Notes under the pieces: model-generated
Database searches by the model: none
What the model was told of the DNA's origin: nothing
What the model saw: only the letters and a program-made list of their open reading frames with translations
Translations under genes and position numbers: made by a program
Source of the DNA: Flammeovirgaceae bacterium UBA5008
GTDB lineage: Bacteria > Bacteroidota > Bacteroidia > Cytophagales > Cyclobacteriaceae
Length of the DNA: 19,891 nucleotides
Direction of reading: 5' to 3'
Assembly: GCA_002398365.1 (NCBI GenBank)
Contig: DGYK01000056.1
Location: 1 to 19,891, forward strand
Shown: positions 14,725-19,891 of the stretch, one piece after another
Numbering within the stretch: position 1 is the first letter of the stretch
Layout: each line of letters opens with the position of its first letter

Positions 14725-16581
14725 TTATCGAACTAAAACCACCGACCAAGCTTGTGAACCATCCTGGCTTGCGGTATAGTCAATCGTAATGAACAGATAT
14801 TCTTTGTTGGTCGAGGTATTTTTTACATAAGCCATCACTTCATAGGTGGTAGAAGTTTTTCCTCCATTAGCGGCTTTTGTTTTATCTGAGTTTTCTCCGC
14901 CATTGTATGGCTTATAGAAGCCCAAGAATGCAATTGCATTGTTTGCTCCACCATTCGTCACCGTAATTTTAGCGCGAGTGCCACCACTGGCAGGTGTCAA
15001 TACATAGCTATGTGCTGCTTCGGTCTTAAATAGTTTACCATCATTAGTAACAGTAGCCAATTGAGCATCTGTTAAACATCCATTGTCAAATCCAGCCATA
15101 TACCCATCGTTGCGAACGTCTCCTTTGGTATCATAGCCAAATACTCCACCCGTACTAAACTTGAATTCGTCATTTGTCATACATACCCAGCTTCCGCCTG
15201 CACTTAAATCTGCTTTAGGCACCACATACCAATCATTTTTTCCAAAACCTGGGCCCACAAAGACTGAGTTCACATCTGCACGAACTTTCCAAGGTAATCC
15301 TTGCAACACCGCATCTGTCAGCGTAAGGTTAGCACTATTCACAACAAACATTTTAGCGCCACTGGTATTATCACCATTTGGATTCGTAGCCTTTACCGTT
15401 ACGTTGTAAATTCCATCTGCGGTATAGGTGTGTGTGGGGCTTGCTGCTGTTGAAGTTCCACCATCTCCAAAATCCCACAAATAAGAAACACCATCAGTTG
15501 TTGTGTTCGTGGTAGTCAATGTACTTCCACTGAGTGTAGCTGTAAAAGATGCGGTTGGCTTAGGACCAGGCAATACAGGCTCGTTGGCAGAATTATCATA
15601 TGCAACCAACACAAATCTCCAGTATGCATCCATTTCTGCGTCACTATCGAAGTTGTATTTAATCATCAACTTCAATGTGTCAGTTCCGTTGGGAGCATCA
15701 TATATTTTTTCTATTTCGTAGGTAACATCAGCTTGAGGCACTTTTACCTCGGCATTGGTTGCTACTTTCTCTAATCCGATGTAGGCTCCTGTTCCAACAA
15801 TCTTCACTTTAGGAGTCGAACCAGGCGTGAGAACAAAAGTACCAGTAAATGGAGCATGCCAAGCTGTGATGTCTGCGCCATCTTTGCTTGTATTCGTATT
15901 TGGTGCACCTACATTCTGGCAGCTGAATTCAGGGCCACCATCGGCCTTTGATTTATAGATTCCGCCATCTCCGGCATAAAAATCACCTTTCAAATCGCGA
16001 TTGAAAACCAAACCCGCGCGTGTAAATTTAAACTCATCGTTCAAAAAGCAAGGACGCTTGGCAAGATCTTCATCTTTACCAAATCTCCACCAAATACCTT
16101 TAACCGTTTCGCTTCCCGCTGCTCCTTGCAATTCACCTACGGTCAATGGAAATGCGCCTTTTCCTCCTGCCATATCGGTTTGACGCAACATTTTCCAGGT
16201 CTTAGAGGTGGTTCCTGCGATTGCGGTGAGTAGCGCATTCGGATCTGAAACAGTGACTTTAACTGTTTTCACATCTTTGGTTTTACCATCCGCATTGGTG
16301 ACTGTCAACGCAACGTTATAATCCCCTGCTGCAGGGAAAATATGCACTGGATTGGTATCTGTTGATTTTGCACTTGCATCCCCAAAATCCCATGAGCTTG
16401 TAGCGAAATTTTGAGATGTATTTGTGAAAGTCAATTTCTTGAAATCAGATGCATCTACAACAAACGTAAAACTTGAAATTACTTCTGGTGCAGGATCATC
16501 GGTCTTGCATGAAATAACTTGAATTAAGAGTGCAATCGCCATAATGGATAACCATCGCGAGTTCAGTAATGATTTTTTCAT
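14725..16581 (-). CDS. PKD-domain surface lipoprotein, probable glycan-binding protein (SusE/F-like role)
   Basis: 618 residues with a type II signal peptide (lipobox VISC, Cys25). The protein is two copies of a PKD + beta-module unit. PKD1 covers about 35-112 (SSWDFGDAS at 62-70), followed by module 1 to about 330. PKD2 covers about 340-417 (YLWDFGDGG at 367-375), followed by module 2 to the end. The modules share WKMLRQTD / WKVRADVN, CFLNDEFKF (178-186) / CMTNDEFKF (467-475), RDLKGDFYAGDGG / YDTKGDVRNDGYM, FVLTPGS / YVLTPAS and YWRFVLV / AWSVVLV. PKD lipoproteins next to SusCD pairs are known as surface glycan-binding proteins, for example in laminarin-type loci. The role here is inferred from that and from position. 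Unlike the usual order, it is the first gene, ahead of susC. It lies directly behind the repeat-containing control region. Confidence 0.85.
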   Translation of the reverse strand: MKKSLLNSRWLSIMAIALLIQVISCKTDDPAPEVISSFTFVVDASDFKKLTFTNTSQNFATSSWDFGDASAKSTDTNPVHIFPAAGDYNVALTVTNADGKTKDVKTVKVTVSDPNALLTAIAGTTSKTWKMLRQTDMAGGKGAFPLTVGELQGAAGSETVKGIWWRFGKDEDLAKRPCFLNDEFKFTRAGLVFNRDLKGDFYAGDGGIYKSKADGGPEFSCQNVGAPNTNTSKDGADITAWHAPFTGTFVLTPGSTPKVKIVGTGAYIGLEKVATNAEVKVPQADVTYEIEKIYDAPNGTDTLKLMIKYNFDSDAEMDAYWRFVLVAYDNSANEPVLPGPKPTASFTATLSGSTLTTTNTTTDGVSYLWDFGDGGTSTAASPTHTYTADGIYNVTVKATNPNGDNTSGAKMFVVNSANLTLTDAVLQGLPWKVRADVNSVFVGPGFGKNDWYVVPKADLSAGGSWVCMTNDEFKFSTGGVFGYDTKGDVRNDGYMAGFDNGCLTDAQLATVTNDGKLFKTEAAHSYVLTPASGGTRAKITVTNGGANNAIAFLGFYKPYNGGENSDKTKAANGGKTSTTYEVMAYVKNTSTNKEYLFITIDYTASQDGSQAWSVVLVR

Positions 16582-16669
16582 AGTTTAAGTGTTGGTTAAC
16601 AATTGTGATTTTTTACTGGATTCAAAAGTAAATAATCTCAAATTAACACACTGACAATTAGATGTTTAC

Positions 16670-16812
16670 AATCATTGATACGCTTCAGTCGCAATTAAAA
16701 AAAGCTGAAATTAAAGACACAGGCTTGAAAATGGAGAATAGTACCGAAACCGATTGATACGCGTTTTTTTTCGCAATCGATTGATATGGGCATCCTGTTA
16801 ATCGATTGATTA
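16670..16812. repeat. Four direct copies of an ATCGATTGATA-like motif, candidate operator
   Basis: Copies read on the plus strand: AATCATTGATACGC (16670-16683, one base missing), AACCGATTGATACGCG (16748-16763), AATCGATTGATATG (16775-16788) and AATCGATTGATTA (16800-16812). The exact core CGATTGAT starts at 16751, 16778 and 16803, so spacings are 27 and 25 bp, about two and a half helical turns. The first copy lies 79 bp before the second, close to three such steps. All are in the same orientation; copies 3 and 4 also contain the palindrome AATCGATT. They lie upstream of the putative -7 box, as expected for activator sites. Which protein binds is not shown. Confidence 0.6.
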
Positions 16813-16835
16813 TCTAATGATTACAGGAGCCGAGG

Positions 16836-16879
16836 CTTGTTTGAAAAAAATTATGTTTTTTTTCGATTTGATAAACAAG
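16836..16879 (-). other. AT-rich hairpin downstream of the regulator gene
   Basis: CTTGTTTGAAAAAAA (16836-16850) can pair with TTTTTTTC (16857-16864) and AAACAAG (16873-16879), leaving an 8-nt bulge. It lies 29 bp after the regulator stop. It could act as a weak terminator, but nearly all pairs are A-T and I am unsure. Confidence 0.3.
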
Positions 16880-16907
16880 ACTTAAAAAAAGCCCTTTTTG
16901 AGCAGAT

Positions 16908-18812
16908 TTAAGCGTTTTCGTGAACCATCAAAATCGAATCCCACCCATGCTGATGAGCATTTTTATGGGATTTAGCATACTCACGCATTGCTTTTTTGAT
17001 TTTCGAGCTATATGCCCAGCAGGTACTTTGGCGAATTCCTAAAATTTCAGACAACCGATGTGACGAGATGGTGCCATTAGATGAATACACCAAAAAAATC
17101 ATATAAAATGCCTTATTGATCGGAAGGCGCGTGTTTTGAAGCAGCGTAAATGCTGTCACCGACTCATCATAGCCACAGCGAGAGCATCTTCTGCTGTAGA
17201 GCGTCTTCCCTTCGCTATAACCATCATAATTACACTTAACACACTGAAAATCATGTACCCACTTTTTGTCAGCTATGAAGCGTAAGCAACTTTGATCATC
17301 CGGATACATCTTGCTGAATTCTTCAAAGTCTACTTCTTTAGATAGTATCCGTGCTTCTTTTACTTCAGCTACATCATGTTGTAGCTTTTGATTGTCTTTA
17401 GAAAGCAGCAAATTGATTGCAGCAATCTCTTGTGCTTGTTGTTCGAGTTGATGATTGGCAGTTTCTAACTGACGGTTTTGTTCCTCGATAAACAAATTCT
17501 GTTCACGGAGCTCTTGCGTTTTAAGCTCTACTTGCTCGGTGAGCAACTGATTCTGATTTTCTTTGAGTTTTTGATTTTCATGAAGCTGTTCGATCGTGCG
17601 CGCTTGTGCTTGCTCCTTTTCCAGTCGCAGGAATCGGATCTTATCGGTAATTGCGAAGGATAGCAAAAGCATTTCAATGATAAAGCTTAGTCCAAGGCTA
17701 TAATGTGACAACTCACCAAGTGGCCTCCATTCGATTTCCAGGTACTGCAGCACTTTATATAGGACTCCAAATGCCACAAATGAATAGGCCATCACCAGAA
17801 ACCGTGCCGGAGGGTATTTCCTGATGAGAAAGCTATATAGACTCGCTCCATAAATAGCTGCAAATGGAATGATTTCTACAAACCGATACCTGAACCATTC
17901 CGGGATCCAAATCATGCTGATGATGAGAAATACTGTTCGGAAAATAAAGGCGGCTAAAAACACCCGTAACAATAACTTGTTTTCGTGTCGAAGATTTAGG
18001 AGTGATGCTGAAAATACTAATGCAAAAGATGTGGATAGGTACAGAAAAATGCCACTGGCATAATAATTCCATTGAGGAAATTCGGGCCATAAATATTGAA
18101 ATCCTATTCCATCGGCACTCATTTCATATAAGCCAAGACTAAGTAGATATAAAATATAAAATAGATAGTGCCGCTCGCGTACTGCTAAAAACATCAGCAG
18201 ATTATAGAAGCTAAATACTAGGATCATTCCATAAAAAATGCCGAAGAAGAAATACTCATCTAATGCATATTGAAACAACCAGCTTTGCGCACGCAACACA
18301 ATTAAGACATCGGCTTTTTGCCGTGAGTTGAGCTTTACGTAATAGGTAATTTCTTGATTGGGAATAGGCGTTATTGGAACAATAAAATTTTTATGCCATA
18401 TCTCGCGCTTACCAAATTCCATTTCATCGCCAACCAAAAAGCTCTTGTAATTTCCATTGGAATCGGGTGAATAAAATTCGAGGTGATCAATTGTCTGATC
18501 AAAAAACTCAATTACCCAACTGCGTTTGGTGGTAGAAGGAAAAGCTACCTTTACCCGAAACCAATAGGTGGAGTAACGGTGTTCATTGGTTGGGTTAAAC
18601 CTCTTACTAGGTAAGAAATTTGAATTCCATAGTGAACTACTCACCTCTTCAATACCTAGCTTACTCTCTCGATCTTCCAACCACTCGATCTCTTTGAAGT
18701 TAAATAGATGTTGGTCTATACTATCTGTCAGTGGTACAACAACTTGGGCATCCACCGATAAGGCCAGAAATTGGAATACAAAAAGAATGGTCGATAGATA
18801 TACCCGTTTCAT
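16908..18812 (-). CDS. 7TMR-DISM membrane sensor fused to an IS1595-type transposase zinc ribbon and HTH
   Basis: 634 residues, uninterrupted frame. Order: signal peptide (1-22); periplasmic 7TMR-DISMED2-like beta-domain about 25-175 (STYWFRVKVAFPS, VIEFFDQTIDHLEFY); seven membrane helices at about 187-208, 214-234, 252-272, 280-302, 310-330, 336-357 and 369-389 (7TMR-DISM type); a strong coiled coil 395-490; then residues 493-613 matching the N-terminal part of IS1595-family transposases. That part reads DFEEFSKMYPDDQSCLRFIA, a zinc ribbon with C524-C527 (CVKC) and C543-C546 (CSRC), VTAFTLLQNTRLPINKAFYM, and the helix-turn-helix ISSHRLSEILGIRQSTCWAY. The transposase DDE/DDN catalytic domain is absent; the protein stops about 20 residues after the HTH. 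I read it as a membrane-tethered, dimeric, one-component transcription regulator with carbohydrate ligands as plausible signals. It is encoded directly upstream of the glycan locus in the same direction, and is its obvious candidate regulator. Confidence 0.88.
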   Translation of the reverse strand: MKRVYLSTILFVFQFLALSVDAQVVVPLTDSIDQHLFNFKEIEWLEDRESKLGIEEVSSSLWNSNFLPSKRFNPTNEHRYSTYWFRVKVAFPSTTKRSWVIEFFDQTIDHLEFYSPDSNGNYKSFLVGDEMEFGKREIWHKNFIVPITPIPNQEITYYVKLNSRQKADVLIVLRAQSWLFQYALDEYFFFGIFYGMILVFSFYNLLMFLAVRERHYLFYILYLLSLGLYEMSADGIGFQYLWPEFPQWNYYASGIFLYLSTSFALVFSASLLNLRHENKLLLRVFLAAFIFRTVFLIISMIWIPEWFRYRFVEIIPFAAIYGASLYSFLIRKYPPARFLVMAYSFVAFGVLYKVLQYLEIEWRPLGELSHYSLGLSFIIEMLLLSFAITDKIRFLRLEKEQAQARTIEQLHENQKLKENQNQLLTEQVELKTQELREQNLFIEEQNRQLETANHQLEQQAQEIAAINLLLSKDNQKLQHDVAEVKEARILSKEVDFEEFSKMYPDDQSCLRFIADKKWVHDFQCVKCNYDGYSEGKTLYSRRCSRCGYDESVTAFTLLQNTRLPINKAFYMIFLVYSSNGTISSHRLSEILGIRQSTCWAYSSKIKKAMREYAKSHKNAHQHGWDSILMVHENA

Positions 18813-18877
18813 TGCTGCGCTAAGCTAAGCACAATTTATACAGCGTTGAAAATTGCAGGTTTAAAGATTGTTAAGGC

Positions 18878-19234
18878 CTAACTCTTCTTTCGCGGCTTTG
18901 TTTTATTATTTGGCTTGGAATTCCCTTTCATCAATTTCTCTTTCTCCTCCATGCATGCAATCAGTTTTTTTCGACATTCATTTAAGTCTGCTTGCAAGCC
19001 GTAGGAAGTCGATGGTTCCTGAACCCCTGTGTGTGTTGGCTCATCGAACATCAGGCTAATGAGGTTCTCATCAAAAACTTCTTTCCACTTAATAGCGAGT
19101 GCCAGAGAAGGCATGCTGGTTCCTTTTGTATAAGATAAAATAGCTTCGCCAGATACCCCCAGCATTCTACCAAGTGAAGCTTTGCCTTTTACTTCATTTA
19201 TTTTTTCTTCAAGAATATCAACGAGTTGTCTCAC
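18878..19234 (-). CDS. Small Cro/CI-like helix-turn-helix protein
   Basis: 118 residues, probable DNA-binding protein. The only sensible start is the GTG at 19234; upstream the frame reaches a TGA without an ATG, and the next ATG would cut into the HTH. Residues about 15-60 form an XRE-like helix-turn-helix (ASLGRMLGVSGEAILSYTKG, then SMPSLALAIKWKEVFDENLI). A short helical coiled coil follows (ADLNECRKKLIACMEEKEKL), then a very basic tail (NKTKPRKKS). It lies 65 bp upstream of the large regulator gene in the same direction, with no clear terminator between, so the two could be co-transcribed. It is divergent from another small HTH gene. Target unknown. Confidence 0.7.
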   Translation of the reverse strand: MRQLVDILEEKINEVKGKASLGRMLGVSGEAILSYTKGTSMPSLALAIKWKEVFDENLISLMFDEPTHTGVQEPSTSYGLQADLNECRKKLIACMEEKEKLMKGNSKPNNKTKPRKKS

Positions 19235-19314
19235 AATGCTAATTATTTTTAGGTTATTGCTTTTAAATCCTAAATATTTTCAGGACAATTGCATAGCAAT
19301 TCAAATATAATCAA
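19235..19314. promoter_or_regulatory. Divergent promoter region with a 6-3-6 palindrome
   Basis: 80 bp between the GTG start at 19234 and the ATG start at 19315. It contains the perfect palindrome AATTGC-ATA-GCAATT (19287-19301), operator-sized for a small HTH dimer. Right next to it, on the minus strand, TATATTTG (19309-19302) matches the TAnnTTTG -7 box and would start the minus-strand transcript inside the palindrome. A protein bound there would block that transcription. No clear -7 box for the plus-strand gene was found. Confidence 0.5.
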
Positions 19315-19545
19315 ATGACAATAACGGAAGAGCTACGTAAGCGAATTGCTCCCCATTTGCCCGATTCGTTCAGAGGTATCATTGCACTTCAAACAGGCTA
19401 CAGTGAAAGTATGGTCAGTAAAGTATTGAACGAAGGTCAGCCCAATGCAAAAATTGCGGCCGCCCTAATTGAATTGGCAAAGAAAACCAAAGAAGAAAAA
19501 GAGCGAGAGCAAGAACGTTTAAAGCGTTTAGCGGATCAACTTTAG
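19315..19545 (+). CDS. Small helix-turn-helix protein
   Basis: 76 residues. The first ~55 look like a compact helix-turn-helix: FRGIIALQTGYSESMVSKVL followed by NEGQPNAKIAAALIELAKKT. The Cro-type spacing suggests DNA binding. The last 20 residues are a highly charged helix (EEKEREQERLKRLADQL). No family assignment beyond that. It is transcribed away from the 118-residue HTH gene and precedes another small gene by 19 bp. A mutual or self-regulating pair is plausible but is inference. Confidence 0.65.
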   Translation: MTITEELRKRIAPHLPDSFRGIIALQTGYSESMVSKVLNEGQPNAKIAAALIELAKKTKEEKEREQERLKRLADQL

Positions 19546-19564
19546 TTCTTACACTAGATGGATT

Positions 19565-19816
19565 ATGTTTCTGGTTCGGTTTAACACTAAGACTTACCAA
19601 TTTTTATCCAAGGAGGACGCCTTGGGTTTTGCTAAAACCTGGAACTTGCAAGTAGAAGAATTATTGGATGAAAGTGCTCCGTGCTTAATGGTCTCTTATT
19701 CCAGTCATGCATTGGATACCATTGCCAATCTTAGAACTCATGAGGCTATTGTAGACTTGATCAAAACGTATGATCTGGAATGGATTCTTTCGGCTCATTC
19801 TGAAACCGAATATTAA
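19565..19816 (+). CDS. Small protein of unknown function
   Basis: 83 residues, ATG at 19565, 19 bp after the preceding HTH gene and in the same direction, so likely the same transcript. Acidic overall, no signal peptide or membrane helix; looks like a small alpha/beta cytoplasmic protein (FLVRFNTKTYQFLSKEDALG, TYDLEWILSAHSETEY). I do not recognise it. A terminator hairpin follows at 19834. Confidence 0.55.
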   Translation: MFLVRFNTKTYQFLSKEDALGFAKTWNLQVEELLDESAPCLMVSYSSHALDTIANLRTHEAIVDLIKTYDLEWILSAHSETEY

Positions 19817-19833
19817 ATCAGGGCATAAAAAAA

Positions 19834-19861
19834 CCTCATCTTCTTTCGAAGTGAGGCTTTT
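19834..19861. terminator. Bidirectional hairpin terminator
   Basis: CCTCA-t-CTTC (19834-19843) pairs with GAAGTGAGG (19848-19856) around a TTTC tetraloop, with one bulged T. CTTTT follows on the plus strand, and the A-run at 19827-19833 gives a U-run on the minus strand. It can end both the plus-strand small genes and the minus-strand tRNA transcript. Confidence 0.8.
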
Positions 19862-19864
19862 AAG

Positions 19865-19891
19865 CGGTCCGGACGGGACTCGAACCCGCGA
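19865..19891 (-). tRNA. tRNA 3' end (partial; probably tRNA-Asp)
   Basis: Read on the minus strand, the last 27 bases give a T-arm (CGGG-TTCGAGT-CCCG) and the acceptor 3' strand CCGGACC with discriminator G at 19865. CCA is not encoded (CTT follows), as is common in Bacteroidota. The acceptor strand and T-arm resemble Bacteroidota tRNA-Asp genes as I remember them, but the anticodon lies outside the window, so the amino acid is tentative. Confidence 0.8.

Larger units (their letters stand above)
16582..16907 (-). promoter_or_regulatory. Control region ahead of the glycan utilisation locus
   Basis: 326 bp without a gene, AT-rich, between the regulator stop (16908) and the PKD lipoprotein start (16581). 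On the minus strand TACTTTTG (16630-16623) matches the Bacteroidota -7 box TAnnTTTG exactly and would start a transcript near 16616, about 35 nt before the ATG. The matching -33 element is not convincing: the nearest TTG (16657-16655) is 24 nt away, a little far. Four copies of a GATTGATA-like motif lie upstream of this box (16670-16812). An AT-rich hairpin at 16836-16879 follows the regulator gene. Confidence 0.55.

Noticed and set aside
16670..16812. CRISPR-like repeat array
   Set aside because: The repeats are only 8-12 bp, imperfect and four in number, with no cas genes; operator sites explain them better.
16908..17340. An intact IS1595-family insertion sequence
   Set aside because: Only the zinc-ribbon and HTH part of the transposase is present, fused in frame to a membrane sensor; there is no DDE catalytic domain, and I saw no terminal inverted repeats or target duplication around it.
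18813..18877. Own promoter or terminator for the chimeric regulator gene
   Set aside because: No TAnnTTTG box or strong hairpin is visible in these 65 bp; GTTAAGGCCTAAC is too small and imperfect to call.

Overview
The window looks like a chromosomal segment from a Bacteroidota bacterium, most likely a cytophagial one. The evidence is a SusC/SusD pair, several lipoproteins with Bacteroidota-style lipoboxes, A-rich sequence instead of Shine-Dalgarno sites before starts, TAnnTTTG-like promoter boxes, and a tRNA 3' end without an encoded CCA. Nearly everything between 1317 and 19234 lies on the minus strand. The genes are therefore best read from right to left.

Right edge (18878-19891): the 3' end of a minus-strand tRNA (probably tRNA-Asp), a bidirectional hairpin, a small unrecognised protein, and two divergent small helix-turn-helix proteins that share an 80-bp intergenic region with a perfect 6-3-6 palindrome.

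Centre (7189-18812): a polysaccharide utilisation locus. In transcription order it holds an unusual membrane regulator, a 326-bp control region, a two-PKD surface lipoprotein (probable glycan-binding protein), SusC, SusD and two different GH30 glycosidase lipoproteins. The GH30 pair suggests a glucan with beta-1,6 linkages or branches (laminarin-like or fungal/algal mixed beta-glucan); this is inferred from the families. The regulator is the most striking object. A periplasmic 7TMR-DISM sensor and seven membrane helices are fused through a long coiled coil to the zinc ribbon and helix-turn-helix of an IS1595-type transposase, with no transposase catalytic domain. Just downstream of its stop, ahead of the locus, are four copies of an (ATC)GATTGATA-type motif. 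Three of them are spaced 25-27 bp apart, and they are natural candidates for its operator.

Left of the locus (1317-7088): a tightly packed operon of a lamin-tail-domain lipoprotein, a DUF4956 membrane protein, an HlyD-like membrane fusion protein, a TolC-like outer-membrane protein and an unrecognised exported protein. Two of its junctions are TAATG and ATGA overlaps. It has the periplasmic and outer-membrane parts of an envelope-spanning exporter but no recognisable pump; DUF4956 sits where a pump would be expected.

Left edge (1-1239): the C-terminal ~412 residues of a catalase-peroxidase (KatG) on the plus strand, separated from the convergent operon by a bidirectional terminator.
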